Shown in pieces: positions 9,130 through 18,949 of a stretch of 64,000 nucleotides of DNA (within the stretch, counting starts at the first letter, position 1; the number at the start of each line of letters is the position of its first letter). Position numbers and translations under genes: made by a program. Source of the DNA: a bacterium 1XD8-76. GTDB taxonomy: Bacteria > Bacillota > Clostridia > Lachnospirales > Lachnospiraceae. The stretch is taken from contig RAZE01000004.1 of assembly GCA_003611955.1 (NCBI GenBank), positions 62,001 to 126,000 of the forward strand. Reading direction: 5' to 3'. The notes under the pieces were generated by a model. That model was not told where the DNA came from. It worked only from the letters and a program-made list of their open reading frames with translations, and ran no database searches.

Positions 9130-9702
9130 ATGAATTACGTAGAAGAACTGAAAAAGTATAACCCGAAAAACGCCCAGGAGGCGGCGGATAAAGAGATGAT
9201 CCTGCGGTATATCGAGACTTTTCCCGATACGATCCTCACCCGGGAGAATGGCTTCGCCCATATGACAGCTTCCTCAATGATTTTCAATAAATCCCGGGAC
9301 AAGGTGCTGATGGTCTATCACAATATCTACCGTTCCTGGTCCTGGACCGGCGGACATGCGGACGGTGAGGAGGAGATGCTGCCCGTGGCAAAAAAGGAGG
9401 CGACGGAGGAGACCGGCGTAAAAAATCTGCGGGTATTGTATGAGGGCTCTGCAGAAGGTGTGCTGGCGGCTGTGGATGTGCTGCCTGTCTGGGGACATGT
9501 GAAACGGGGGAAGTATGTCTGTTCCCACCAGCATCTGAACTACAGTTATCTGTTTGAGGCGGACGAGGAGGAAACGCTGCATATCAAAGCGGACGAAAAC
9601 TCTCAGGTGGGCTGGATTCCGATCCTGGAGATCCGGGAAAAAGTGACGGAGCCGGATATGATCCCGGTCTACGAAAAGTTGATCCGACTGGGGGCGCGAT
9701 AG
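9130..9702 (+). CDS. Nudix hydrolase
   Basis: 190 aa. A full Nudix box is present: G-HADGE-E, seven residues, then KEATEETGV, which fits Gx5Ex7(R/K)EUxEExGU with the metal-binding glutamates intact. The family hydrolyses nucleoside diphosphates linked to another group; the substrate cannot be read from sequence. The N-terminal roughly 45 residues (KKYNPKNAQEAADKEM, then RYIETFPDTI) resemble Nudix proteins annotated as ADP-ribose or dNTP pyrophosphatases in Firmicutes. Start ATG 9130 follows AGAGGAGAAAGAGG. It lies 19 bases after the nuclease-like gene. Confidence 0.9.
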   Translation: MNYVEELKKYNPKNAQEAADKEMILRYIETFPDTILTRENGFAHMTASSMIFNKSRDKVLMVYHNIYRSWSWTGGHADGEEEMLPVAKKEATEETGVKNLRVLYEGSAEGVLAAVDVLPVWGHVKRGKYVCSHQHLNYSYLFEADEEETLHIKADENSQVGWIPILEIREKVTEPDMIPVYEKLIRLGAR

Positions 9703-9711
9703 GTACTTTTC

Positions 9712-9740
9712 TTGTAAAAAAAGGGGAACTATGCTATGAT
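9712..9740 (+). promoter_or_regulatory. Sigma-A promoter of the SMI1/KNR4 gene
   Basis: -35 TTGTAA at 9712-9717, 17-base spacer, -10 TATGAT at 9735-9740. The next gene begins 29 bases downstream with a good SD, so this gene can be expressed independently of the proA-side operon. Confidence 0.7.
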
Positions 9741-9769
9741 ATCATCGTGATCAAAAAGGAGGTGCTATC

Positions 9770-10309
9770 ATGTCGCTTGAAAAAGTATACGAGTATTTCC
9801 ATCATTATGACAAGCAGACTTATCAGGTCGTAGCCTGTATGGGAAATGAGCCGTCCAGGCAGGACATAAAAGTGTTTGAGGATCAATATAACATAGAACT
9901 TCCTGCTGATTTCAGAGAATTTACCATGTCTCCCCTCGGCGGGCTTTATATGGAAGTGCGGGAAGAGATATGGCCAAGAGCGAAGATGTATGAGGTCGGA
10001 CCGTTCTGGTCATTTTGCCGCGGGGTCATAGTCTACGGAATTGCGGAGGAGATACCGGAATTTCTTGATATCAGGGTAAAAACAAAAGAATTGCATGATG
10101 AGGGATTCACCGATTTTATACCGTTTCTGTCCGTTATCGGGAACGGCGATGAAATATTCTGTTTTGACAGAGAGAATAAAATTGTCCTTCTTGATCATTA
10201 CACAACAGGGGAGGCTGTGCCGTTTGAAGGGACTTTCCCGGATTGCCTGATGCAGCAGATTGAAGAACTGGAAGAACGCAAAAACAGGAAGATTCGGGGA
10301 GAAGGATAA
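9770..10309 (+). CDS. SMI1/KNR4 family protein
   Basis: 179 aa soluble acidic protein. The SMI1/KNR4 fold is indicated by the N-terminal helix and loop (DIKVFEDQYNIELPADFREF), PLGGLYMEV and the C-terminal FIPFLSVIGNGDEIFCFD, a segment typical of this family. Bacterial members often act as immunity proteins against contact-dependent or polymorphic toxins, but no toxin gene is next to it, so the role is open. The ATG follows AGGAGG with seven bases between and has its own promoter just upstream. Confidence 0.8.
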   Translation: MSLEKVYEYFHHYDKQTYQVVACMGNEPSRQDIKVFEDQYNIELPADFREFTMSPLGGLYMEVREEIWPRAKMYEVGPFWSFCRGVIVYGIAEEIPEFLDIRVKTKELHDEGFTDFIPFLSVIGNGDEIFCFDRENKIVLLDHYTTGEAVPFEGTFPDCLMQQIEELEERKNRKIRGEG

Positions 10310-10353
10310 AGGGAAACTGATACGAAAGGGAGAAAAGTCAAGAGAAAGTGTAT

Positions 10354-11811
10354 ATGGAAGAAAAAATTTCCAATAAAATTGATATAGATACGATAGATAT
10401 CCATTCTATACCGCCGGCAGAAGAACCGGCGAGACAATACTATTACATAAAAAAATGCCGCCTGCTTCTGCAGGAGATAAAAGAAAGAGAAGGGCGTGAG
10501 CTCACCTGTAATGTCACAAATTTCGGCTGTCAGATGAACGCCCGGGATTCGGAGAAGTTACTCGGCATTTTAAGAAGCGCGGGCTTTCAGGAGACCGATT
10601 CGGAGGATGCCGATTTTGTGATCTACAATACCTGCACCGTGCGGGATAACGCAAACCAGCGTGTCTTTGGCAGGCTGGGTGTTTTGAACGGCTATAAAAA
10701 GAAAAATCCGCAGATGAAAGTGGCGCTCTGCGGCTGTATGATGCAGGAGGACCTTGTCATCGAGAAACTCCGCAAAAGTTACGGGTTTGTGGATCTGGTG
10801 TTCGGCACCCACAATCTGTACAAATTTGCGGAACTGCTGTACCGCTGTTATGCGGAAAAGGGCATGATCGTCGATATCTGGGAGGATACGGACAAAATCG
10901 TGGAGGATCTGCCAGTGGAGCGCAAATTTCCGTTTAAATCCGGCGTCAATATCATGTTCGGCTGCAACAACTTCTGCAGTTATTGTATTGTGCCCTATGT
11001 GCGGGGGCGGGAGCGGTCGAGAGCGCCCGAAGAAATTCTGCGGGAGATCAGGAATCTGGCGGTGGACGGCGTAAAGGAGGTCATGCTTTTGGGGCAGAAC
11101 GTCAATTCCTACGGAAAGGAGCCGGCGGGGACAGGTTTTCTGTCTTTCCCGGAACTGCTCAGAGAAGTGGAGAAAGTGGAGGGGATCGAGAGGATACGCT
11201 TTATGACGTCCCATCCGAAAGATTTATCCGATGAACTGATCGAGGTGATGAAGCAGTCGAAGAAGATCTGCCGGCATCTGCATCTGCCCCTGCAGTCCGG
11301 CTCCACGAGGATTCTGAATAAGATGAACCGGCGGTATACAAAGGAATCCTACCTTGCGCTGGCGGAGAAGATCCGGCGGGCGATACCAGATATCTCCCTG
11401 ACAACGGACATCATCGTGGGCTTTCCGGGGGAGAGCGGAGAGGATGCGGATGACACCATCGATGTGATCAGAAAAGTTCAGTTTGACAACGCCTTTACCT
11501 TTGTATATTCGAAGAGGACAGGCACTCCGGCGGCGGCTATGGAGCAGGTGCCGGAGAAGGAAGTGCGGGAGAACTTTGACCGGATACTGGCCTGCGTGCA
11601 GGAGACGGCGAGAGAGCGGGTAAAACGTTTTGAGGGGCAGGTGCTCCCTGTTTTGGTGGAGGAGATCAACGAACAGGACGCATCCCTTGTGACAGGAAGA
11701 TTGTCGAATAATACGGTGGTGCATTTCCCGGGGGATGCATCCCTGATCGGGGAGATCGTGGATGTAAAACTGGTGAGATGTGAGGGATTTTATTATATTG
11801 GGGAAAGATAA
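10354..11811 (+). CDS. miaB: tRNA-2-methylthio-N6-dimethylallyladenosine synthase
   Basis: Radical-SAM methylthiotransferase acting on i6A37 of tRNAs; the i6A substrate is made by MiaA, encoded 7 kb downstream. 485 aa. An N-terminal extension of about 50 residues precedes the UPF0004 domain with its three cluster cysteines (NFGCQMNARDSEKL, NTCTVRDNA, LCGCMMQ). The radical-SAM CxxxCxxC is in MFGCNNFCSYCIVPYVRGRE, followed by SRAPEEI and LQSGSTRIL. The last roughly 60 residues form the TRAM domain. ATG 10354 is preferred over the in-frame GTG at 10348. It is followed 3 bases later by mutS, so they share a transcript. Confidence 0.95.
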   Translation: MEEKISNKIDIDTIDIHSIPPAEEPARQYYYIKKCRLLLQEIKEREGRELTCNVTNFGCQMNARDSEKLLGILRSAGFQETDSEDADFVIYNTCTVRDNANQRVFGRLGVLNGYKKKNPQMKVALCGCMMQEDLVIEKLRKSYGFVDLVFGTHNLYKFAELLYRCYAEKGMIVDIWEDTDKIVEDLPVERKFPFKSGVNIMFGCNNFCSYCIVPYVRGRERSRAPEEILREIRNLAVDGVKEVMLLGQNVNSYGKEPAGTGFLSFPELLREVEKVEGIERIRFMTSHPKDLSDELIEVMKQSKKICRHLHLPLQSGSTRILNKMNRRYTKESYLALAEKIRRAIPDISLTTDIIVGFPGESGEDADDTIDVIRKVQFDNAFTFVYSKRTGTPAAAMEQVPEKEVRENFDRILACVQETARERVKRFEGQVLPVLVEEINEQDASLVTGRLSNNTVVHFPGDASLIGEIVDVKLVRCEGFYYIGER

Positions 11812-11814
11812 GAA

Positions 11815-14499
11815 ATGGCTGAAAATGCTAAGGAATTGACGAAGGAAGAACTGGCGGAACTGACGCCGATGATGCAGCACTATCTACAGACGAAAGAGCA
11901 ATATCCCGGCTGTATTTTATTTTACAGGCTGGGTGATTTTTATGAGATGTTTTTCGAGGATGCGATAACGGTATCCCGGGAGTTGGAGATCACGCTGACC
12001 GGAAAGAGCTGCGGGCTGGCGGAGCGGGCGCCGATGTGCGGTGTGCCCTATCATGCGGTAGATACCTATCTGAATAAACTGATCGAGAAGGGCTACAAGG
12101 TGGCTATCTGCGAGCAGGTGGAAGATCCGAAGCTTGCGAAGGGCATGGTGAAGCGGGAGGTGACGAGGATCGTCACGCCGGGGACCAATCTGAATATTCA
12201 GTCTCTGGAGGAGTCCCGGAACAATTTCCTGATGAGTATCGCCTATTTCCCCGGCAGGATCGGTGTTTCAGTTGCTGATATATCCACCGGGGATTATTAT
12301 TTGACGGAGCTGGAGGACAACAGCAAGCTGCTTGACGAGATCAGCAAGTATGCGCCCTCGGAGATCATCTGCAACGACGCGTTTTTAGTCTCCGGCGTTT
12401 CCGTCGAGGATATGCGAAACAGGCTGCGGATCGCGGTCAATGCGCTGGAGGCACATTATTTTGATGAGGACGGCGCTGGGAAGCTGCTCAGGAAACATTT
12501 TAAGACTGCGACGCTGACGGGGCTCGGCATTGAGGATTTTCCGGTGGGGATCCTGGCGGCGGGAGCGCTTCTGCGGTATTTATATGAGACACAGAAGTCT
12601 TCCATGAGCAATATCACCCACATTTATCCTTATCTGACCAGCAAATTTATGCTGTTGGATTCCGCCACAAGGAGAAATCTGGAGCTGGCGGAAACCCTCA
12701 GGGAGAAACAAAAGCGCGGCTCTCTGCTGTGGGTGCTGGATAAGACGAAGACGGCGATGGGCGCAAGGATGCTGCGCAGCTATATCGAGCAGCCTCTGAT
12801 CGACAGACAGCAGATCGAGGAGCGGCTTGACGCCGTGGAAGAGCTGACAAAGGATGTGATCAGCAGGGATGAGATCCGGGAATATTTGAACCCGGTCTAC
12901 GATCTGGAGAGGCTTCTCGGAAAGATCAGTTACCAGTCCGCCAATCCCCGGGATCTGATCGCGTTTAAAAATTCCATCGCCATGATGAGGCCGATCAGGG
13001 CTGTGCTGGAGGCTTTTCACAGGACGCTTCTGACGCAGATCCTTGAGGAGATCGATCCGCTGGAGGATCTGTTTACGCTGATCGATGTGGCGATCGGGGA
13101 AGATCCGCCGCTGCTCATCCGGGAGGGCGGCATTATCAAGGACGGGTTTGATGCCACTATCGATTCCCTCAGGAAGGCGAAGACCGAGGGGAAGAACTGG
13201 CTCACGGCGCTGGAGGAAGAGGACAGGAGCCGCACCGGTATTAAAAATCTGCGGATCAAATACAATAAAGTGTTCGGCTATTATTTCGAGGTCACAAACT
13301 CTTTTAAGGATATGGTGCCCGAGGACTATGTGCGCAAACAGACTTTAGCCAACGCGGAGCGCTACACGACGCCCCGCCTGAAGGAACTGGAAGATACGAT
13401 CTTGAATGCCGAGGACAAGCTTGCCACGCTGGAGTACGATCTGTTCTGCAAAGTGCGGGATACGATCGGTGACCAGATCGAGCGGATCCAGCGGACGGCG
13501 AAGGCGGTGGCAAGGCTGGATGTCTTTGCCTCTCTCTCCCTTGTCGCGGAGCGGTACCACTATGTGCGCCCCGAGATCAACGAGAAGGGGCTGATAAATA
13601 TCAAGGACGGGCGGCATCCCGTGGTGGAGCAGGTGATGGGAAATGACATGTTTGTCACAAATGACACCTATCTGGACAATGGAAGCCACCTGATCGCCGT
13701 GATCACCGGTCCCAATATGGCGGGAAAATCTACCTATATGCGGCAGACGGCGCTGATCGTGCTGATGGCGCAGCTGGGCAGTTTTGTCCCCGCGAAGTCC
13801 GCGAAGATCGGGCTGGTGGACCGGATCTTTACCAGAGTGGGTGCATCCGACGATCTTGCAAGCGGACAGAGCACTTTTATGGTGGAGATGAACGAGGTGG
13901 CAAATATTCTGCGGAACGCCACCAGGAACAGTCTGCTGATCCTGGATGAGATCGGCAGGGGCACCTCCACCTTCGACGGGCTGTCCATCGCCTGGGCGGT
14001 GATCGAGCATATCAGCAACCGAAAGCTTTTGGGCGCCAAGACGCTCTTCGCCACCCATTACCATGAGCTGACCGAGCTGGAGGGAAAGATAAACAACGTC
14101 AACAACTATTGTATCGCGGTGAAGGAGAAGGGGGATGATATCGTGTTCCTCAGAAAGATCATCAAGGGCGGGGCGGATAAGAGCTACGGTATCCAGGTGG
14201 CAAAGCTGGCAGGGGTGCCGGATATGGTCATCGACCGGGCGAAGGAGATCGTGGCGCAGCTCAGTGAGAACGACATCACCGAAAAGGTGCAGAGCATTGC
14301 GGTGGACACCAAGACGGACAATAAGAAGGTGCCGACTTACGACGAGGTGGATCTGCAGCAGTTTTCCCTGTTTGACACGGTGAAGGATGAGGATGTGCTG
14401 AAGGAACTGCTGGAGGCGGATGTGATGAATATGACGCCGGTGGACGCGATGAACACGCTGTACCGGCTGCAGAGTAAGCTGAAGAATCGGTGGGGATAG
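11815..14499 (+). CDS. mutS: DNA mismatch repair protein MutS
   Basis: 894 aa, full-length MutS1. It recognises mismatches and recruits MutL. The mismatch-binding Phe-x-Glu motif is present near residue 40 (LGDFYEMFFEDA). The core/clamp region is intact, and the ABC-type ATPase near residue 630 has Walker A GPNMAGKSTYM, FMVEMNEVANIL, Walker B LLILDEIGRGTSTFDG and the TLFATHYHEL switch. The C-terminal tail (about 800-894) carries the usual linker and a short dimerisation helix. The gene starts 3 bases after miaB; mutL is two genes downstream, as in many Clostridia. Confidence 0.98.
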   Translation: MAENAKELTKEELAELTPMMQHYLQTKEQYPGCILFYRLGDFYEMFFEDAITVSRELEITLTGKSCGLAERAPMCGVPYHAVDTYLNKLIEKGYKVAICEQVEDPKLAKGMVKREVTRIVTPGTNLNIQSLEESRNNFLMSIAYFPGRIGVSVADISTGDYYLTELEDNSKLLDEISKYAPSEIICNDAFLVSGVSVEDMRNRLRIAVNALEAHYFDEDGAGKLLRKHFKTATLTGLGIEDFPVGILAAGALLRYLYETQKSSMSNITHIYPYLTSKFMLLDSATRRNLELAETLREKQKRGSLLWVLDKTKTAMGARMLRSYIEQPLIDRQQIEERLDAVEELTKDVISRDEIREYLNPVYDLERLLGKISYQSANPRDLIAFKNSIAMMRPIRAVLEAFHRTLLTQILEEIDPLEDLFTLIDVAIGEDPPLLIREGGIIKDGFDATIDSLRKAKTEGKNWLTALEEEDRSRTGIKNLRIKYNKVFGYYFEVTNSFKDMVPEDYVRKQTLANAERYTTPRLKELEDTILNAEDKLATLEYDLFCKVRDTIGDQIERIQRTAKAVARLDVFASLSLVAERYHYVRPEINEKGLINIKDGRHPVVEQVMGNDMFVTNDTYLDNGSHLIAVITGPNMAGKSTYMRQTALIVLMAQLGSFVPAKSAKIGLVDRIFTRVGASDDLASGQSTFMVEMNEVANILRNATRNSLLILDEIGRGTSTFDGLSIAWAVIEHISNRKLLGAKTLFATHYHELTELEGKINNVNNYCIAVKEKGDDIVFLRKIIKGGADKSYGIQVAKLAGVPDMVIDRAKEIVAQLSENDITEKVQSIAVDTKTDNKKVPTYDEVDLQQFSLFDTVKDEDVLKELLEADVMNMTPVDAMNTLYRLQSKLKNRWG

Positions 14500-14558
14500 A
14501 GATACCTTGTAAATATCTTTTTAATACAGATAAAAAAGAAGATCAGGAGGAATTAGAA

Positions 14559-15935
14559 ATGAGTTATGATTACGACGTTATGATCATCGGAGCGGGACCG
14601 GGCGGTATTTTTTCGGCGTATGAGCTCCTTCAGAAAAAGCCGGAGTGGAAGATCGTGGTGCTGGAGGCGGGAAATTCTCTCGATAAGAGGAAATGCCCGA
14701 TCGACGGCGATAAGATAAAAAGCTGTATCGGCTGTAAGACCTGCGCGATCATGAACGGTTTCGGCGGCGCGGGCGCATTTTCCGATGGGAAATACAATAT
14801 TACAAACGAATTCGGCGGAACGCTTCACGAGTATATCGGCAAGCAGAAGGCGACGGAACTGATGGAGTATGTGGACGGCATCAATGTCCAGTATGGCGGG
14901 CATAAGACAAAGCTGTATTCCACCACCAACACGCAGTTCAAGCGGCTCTGCCTGCAAAATAACCTGCACCTTTTAGATGCTTCCGTGCGCCATCTCGGGA
15001 CGGACATCAATTTCGAGGTGCTGGGCAATCTGTACAATGAACTCAAGGATAAGGTGGATTTTCATTTCCTGACGCCGGTCCGCCATATCAAACTGCTGGA
15101 AGGCGGCTATGAGGCGGTGACGGACGATTCCTCCTGCACCGCTGAGAAATGTATTATCTCCGTGGGCAGGAGCGGCAGCAAATGGATGGAGAAGGTCTGC
15201 AGCGAGCTGGATATTCCGACTTTGTCCAACCGCGTGGATATCGGCGTGCGCGTGGAGCTTCCGGCGGAGATCTTTGCGCCGATCACCGATGAACTGTACG
15301 AGAGCAAGATCGTCTATAAAACGGAGAAATACCAGGACAAGGTGCGGACCTTCTGCATGAATCCGAAGGGCGCCGTGGTGAATGAGAATACCAACGGCAT
15401 TGTCACGGTAAACGGACACAGCTATGAAGATCCGGCTCTGCAGACGGAAAATACCAACTTTGCCCTGCTGGTGGCAAAACATTTTACGGAGCCCTTCAAA
15501 GACAGCAACGGCTACGGCGAGAGTATCGCAAGGCTGTCCAATATGCTGGGCGGCGGTGTGATCGTGCAGCGCTTCGGGGATCTGATCAGAGGGCACAGAA
15601 GCACGGAAAAGCGACTGAAAAAATCTTTCCTGACGCCGACGTTATCGGCGACGCCGGGGGATCTGAGCCTTGTGATGCCGAAACGTATTCTGGACGGCAT
15701 TATCGAGATGATCTATGCGCTTGACAAGATCGCGCCGGGTACTGCCAACGATGACACGCTGCTCTACGGCGTGGAGGTGAAATTTTATAACATGGAAGTG
15801 GAATTGGATAAAAATCTGGAAACACTGCACAAAGGACTGTTTGTGATCGGGGACGGCAGCGGCGTCACCCACTCTCTGTCCCATGCGTCGGCGAGCGGGG
15901 TGTATGTGGCAAGGTATCTGGCGGAGCAGGAATAA
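14559..15935 (+). CDS. FAD-dependent oxidoreductase of unknown substrate (COG2509-like)
   Basis: 458 aa. The Rossmann FAD-binding motif is at the N-terminus (DVMIIGAGPGGIFSAYEL) and a second FAD contact is at the C-terminus (KGLFVIGDGSGVTHSL). After the Rossmann motif come four clustered cysteines (KCPIDGDKIKSCIGCKTC), which could hold an Fe-S cluster or disulfides, followed by MNGFGGAGAFSDGKY. This pattern fits the uncharacterised flavoprotein family often annotated simply as FAD-dependent protein. ATG 14559 is chosen for its AGGAGG SD at 14545-14550; the longer frame starting inside mutS lacks one. It lies between mutS and mutL, so it is co-expressed with repair genes without an evident functional link. 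Confidence 0.85.
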   Translation: MSYDYDVMIIGAGPGGIFSAYELLQKKPEWKIVVLEAGNSLDKRKCPIDGDKIKSCIGCKTCAIMNGFGGAGAFSDGKYNITNEFGGTLHEYIGKQKATELMEYVDGINVQYGGHKTKLYSTTNTQFKRLCLQNNLHLLDASVRHLGTDINFEVLGNLYNELKDKVDFHFLTPVRHIKLLEGGYEAVTDDSSCTAEKCIISVGRSGSKWMEKVCSELDIPTLSNRVDIGVRVELPAEIFAPITDELYESKIVYKTEKYQDKVRTFCMNPKGAVVNENTNGIVTVNGHSYEDPALQTENTNFALLVAKHFTEPFKDSNGYGESIARLSNMLGGGVIVQRFGDLIRGHRSTEKRLKKSFLTPTLSATPGDLSLVMPKRILDGIIEMIYALDKIAPGTANDDTLLYGVEVKFYNMEVELDKNLETLHKGLFVIGDGSGVTHSLSHASASGVYVARYLAEQE

Positions 15936-15945
15936 AAGGAGACCT

Positions 15946-17904
15946 ATGGCATCCATTCATATATTAAGTCATGAAACAATCGATAAAATCGCTGCCGGAG
16001 AGGTGGTCGAGCGTCCCTCCAGCATCGTAAAGGAACTGGTGGAAAACGCGGTTGACGCAGGGGCGGAGGCGATTACCGTCGAGATAAAAGACGGCGGCAT
16101 CAGCTTTATCCGTGTCAGCGACAACGGCTGCGGGATTGAAAAGTCTGAGATCCGAAAGGCGTTTCTGCGCCATGCCACATCCAAGATCCAGGATGCGGAC
16201 GATCTTCTCAGACTCCACTCCCTGGGATTCCGCGGGGAAGCGCTGAGCAGTATTTCCGCCGTTTCCCAGACAGAGATGATCACAAAAACGAAACGGGAAC
16301 TGACCGGTGTCCGGCTGAGTATGGAGGGCGGTGCGGAGACAGATTTTGAGGAAGTCGGCGCACCGGACGGGACGACGATCATCATCCGCAACCTGTTTTT
16401 CAATGTGCCCGCGCGGAGAAAATTTTTAAAACAGCCTGCCACCGAGGGAGGTTATGTGGCTGACCTGATGGAGCATCTTGCGCTGGCCAATCCGCAGATT
16501 TCCTTCCAGTTTATCCAGAATAATCAGGTGAAGTTTTCCACGGCGGGGAATGGGGATCTAAAACAGACAATCTATAAACTGTATGGAAAAGATATGGCGG
16601 ACTCCCTGATCGGGATCGACAAAACAGGGGATGGCATCCGGCTTTCCGGCTATCTGGGAAAGCCTTCCGGCAACCGCTCCAACAGAAATTACGAACTTTA
16701 TTTTCTGAACGGCAGGTTTATCAGGAGCAATCTTGTTGCGAGAGCCATAGAGGAGGGTTACAAACCTTATCTGATGCAGCATAAATATCCTTTTTGCGTG
16801 CTGATGATGGAGGTGGATCCGGCCAGGGTGGATGTGAATGTGCATCCGGCAAAAATGGAAGTAAGATTCACGGAGGAGATGCGCGTCTATGAGTTTCTGG
16901 CATCTTCGGTCAGGGAGGTATTGGACACCCATGAGATGATCCCGGAGATCGCTTTGACAGAGCCGGAGAAAACAGAAGAAAAAAAGGAAAAAGCGTTGGA
17001 GCCCTTTCAGAAGGCGAGAAGCAGGATGCAGACGGAAGGGACACCGCCTGCGCCTGCCCAGCCGCAGAATGAGAATGCGGAACGCTATAGCAGGCAAAAA
17101 CACACCTCCAGGGACTTCTTTGTGGATTTCGGGGAGGAGGACGAGGAGAGGGAAGAGGAAAAGCCCGATCTCATAACAGATACAAAAGAAATAGAGAGCG
17201 GAAAAGTTTCGGAAGAGGAAAGCGTATACTGCATCGAAGAGACCAGACAGGAAAACGAGGAAACGCCCGTCATGTACCAGGGGGAGCAGCTTGAACTGTT
17301 TAAAGAAAAGATCATTTCCCCGGTATCCCGGCAAAAATTCAGGATTCTGGGACAGGCTTTTGCCACCTACTGGATCGTGGTGTTTGAAGATAAACTTTTG
17401 ATGATCGATCAGCATGCGGCGCATGAAAAAGTAAAATTTGAGCGGATCATGAAAGCGGTCCGGGAGAGGGAGATATTGTCCCAGAATCTCTGTCCGCCTC
17501 TTGTGCTTTCTTTGTCCGGCAGGGAGCAGGAGGTGCTTGAACGGTTTCGGGAGGCATTCACAAAACTGGGATTTGAACTGGAATATTTCGGCGGAAATGA
17601 GATCACGATCCGGAGCGCACCGACAGAGCTCTTTGGCAGTACCATAAAGGAGATGTTTCTGGAAGTGCTGGATGAACTCTCCGCAACCGGCGTGGGACGG
17701 GCAAAGAGCGTGGAAGAGAGGATAGCGACCATGGCATGCAAAGCGGCAGTCAAAGGCAACAGAAGTATGACTGTGCCGGAGATGGAAACACTTTTAGATG
17801 AGCTTTTAACGCTGGAAAATCCCTATTTCTGCCCCCACGGAAGACCGACGATCATCTCGTTTACAAAGCAGGAGCTGGAGAAGAAATTTAAGCGGATCGT
17901 GTGA
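15946..17904 (+). CDS. mutL: DNA mismatch repair protein MutL
   Basis: 652 aa. The N-terminal GHKL ATPase is clear: IAAGEVVERPSSIVKELVEN, DNGCGI, RHATSKI, LGFRGEALSSI and NLFFNVPARRKFLK. The C-terminal domain contains the metal-dependent endonuclease motif DQHA-AH-E-KVKF-E near residue 488, as expected for a MutL that nicks DNA in organisms without MutH, together with MACKAAVK and CPHGRPT. A charged, Glu-rich linker of about 120 residues separates the two domains. ATG 15946 has AAAAGGAG upstream. miaA follows within a few bases. Confidence 0.98.
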   Translation: MASIHILSHETIDKIAAGEVVERPSSIVKELVENAVDAGAEAITVEIKDGGISFIRVSDNGCGIEKSEIRKAFLRHATSKIQDADDLLRLHSLGFRGEALSSISAVSQTEMITKTKRELTGVRLSMEGGAETDFEEVGAPDGTTIIIRNLFFNVPARRKFLKQPATEGGYVADLMEHLALANPQISFQFIQNNQVKFSTAGNGDLKQTIYKLYGKDMADSLIGIDKTGDGIRLSGYLGKPSGNRSNRNYELYFLNGRFIRSNLVARAIEEGYKPYLMQHKYPFCVLMMEVDPARVDVNVHPAKMEVRFTEEMRVYEFLASSVREVLDTHEMIPEIALTEPEKTEEKKEKALEPFQKARSRMQTEGTPPAPAQPQNENAERYSRQKHTSRDFFVDFGEEDEEREEEKPDLITDTKEIESGKVSEEESVYCIEETRQENEETPVMYQGEQLELFKEKIISPVSRQKFRILGQAFATYWIVVFEDKLLMIDQHAAHEKVKFERIMKAVREREILSQNLCPPLVLSLSGREQEVLERFREAFTKLGFELEYFGGNEITIRSAPTELFGSTIKEMFLEVLDELSATGVGRAKSVEERIATMACKAAVKGNRSMTVPEMETLLDELLTLENPYFCPHGRPTIISFTKQELEKKFKRIV

Positions 17905-17906
17905 AT

Positions 17907-18899
17907 ATGTTGCATAAAAAAAATCAGATCTATGACCATGAAAAACTGCATACGCTTCGTCCCCTGATCGTTTTGACAGGTCCTACAGCGGTTGGAAAGA
18001 CTGCCGTTTCAATCGGATTCGCCAAAAAAGTACAGGGAGAGATCCTCTCCGCTGATTCCATGCAGGTCTACAGAGGCATGGATATCGGCTCCGCCAAGAT
18101 CGGGAAAGAGGAGATGGATGGCGTCCCCCATCATCTTCTGGATATTCTTGAGCCGGAGGAGCCTTTTAATGTCATGCTGTTTCAGCGGCTTGCAAAAAAG
18201 GCCATAGAAGAGATTTATGACAGAGGGCATATCCCGATCCTGACAGGCGGCACGGGATTTTATATTCAGTCGGTTCTATACGATATCGCCTTTACGGAGG
18301 AAACTGACACGAGCGTCAGAGACATGCTGGAACAGGAAGCGAGGGAAAAGGGTGCGGAATATCTGCACGAAAAGCTTGCGAAAGTCGATTGGAAGACGGC
18401 GGAAAATATTCATGCCAACAATGTAAAACGGGTGATCCGGGCGCTGGAGTTCTATGAGCTGAACGGATATCCTCTGTCAGAGCACAACGAGACCGAGCGG
18501 CAGAAGAAATCTCCCCATCTGTTTCGCTACTATGTGTTGAATGAGCCCCGGGAAATTCTCTACGGGAGGATCGAGGAGCGGGTGGATCGTATGCTGGATG
18601 AAGGGCTTGTGGAGGAAGTAAAGGCGCTGAAAAAAAGGGGATATACGCGGGATATGGTCTCGATGCAGGGACTCGGATATAAGGAGATTCTGGATTATTT
18701 ATCAGACTTTTGTACCCTGGAGGAGGCGGTCGATACGATCAAAAAGGAGACCAGACATTTTGCAAAGCGCCAGCTCACCTGGTTTCGTCGGGAGAAAGAG
18801 ACGACATGGGTGGAAAAAGGCGATTTTCAAAATGCGGAAGAGCTTTTGAACTACTTGCTTGCGGATTTTGACGAGTATGTCGGGAGCAGACTGATATAA
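17907..18899 (+). CDS. miaA: tRNA dimethylallyltransferase
   Basis: 330 aa. Transfers a dimethylallyl group from DMAPP to A37 of tRNAs, making the substrate of MiaB. Signatures: P-loop LTGPTAVGKTAVSIG, the active-site segment SADSMQVYRGMDIGSAK, VPHHLLDILEPEE, LTGGTGFYIQSVL, NNVKRVIRALEF, SMQGLGYKEI and KRQLTWFR. ATG 17907 has AAGCGGA about 10 bases upstream; a GTG at 17901 overlapping the mutL stop is the alternative. The arrangement miaB-mutS-x-mutL-miaA couples tRNA A37 modification with mismatch repair in one operon. Confidence 0.97.
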   Translation: MLHKKNQIYDHEKLHTLRPLIVLTGPTAVGKTAVSIGFAKKVQGEILSADSMQVYRGMDIGSAKIGKEEMDGVPHHLLDILEPEEPFNVMLFQRLAKKAIEEIYDRGHIPILTGGTGFYIQSVLYDIAFTEETDTSVRDMLEQEAREKGAEYLHEKLAKVDWKTAENIHANNVKRVIRALEFYELNGYPLSEHNETERQKKSPHLFRYYVLNEPREILYGRIEERVDRMLDEGLVEEVKALKKRGYTRDMVSMQGLGYKEILDYLSDFCTLEEAVDTIKKETRHFAKRQLTWFRREKETTWVEKGDFQNAEELLNYLLADFDEYVGSRLI

Positions 18900-18949
18900 T
18901 TGCGTCCTCCTTAAAATAATTTGCGGAGACAGTCGTAAGGAGAATGGAT

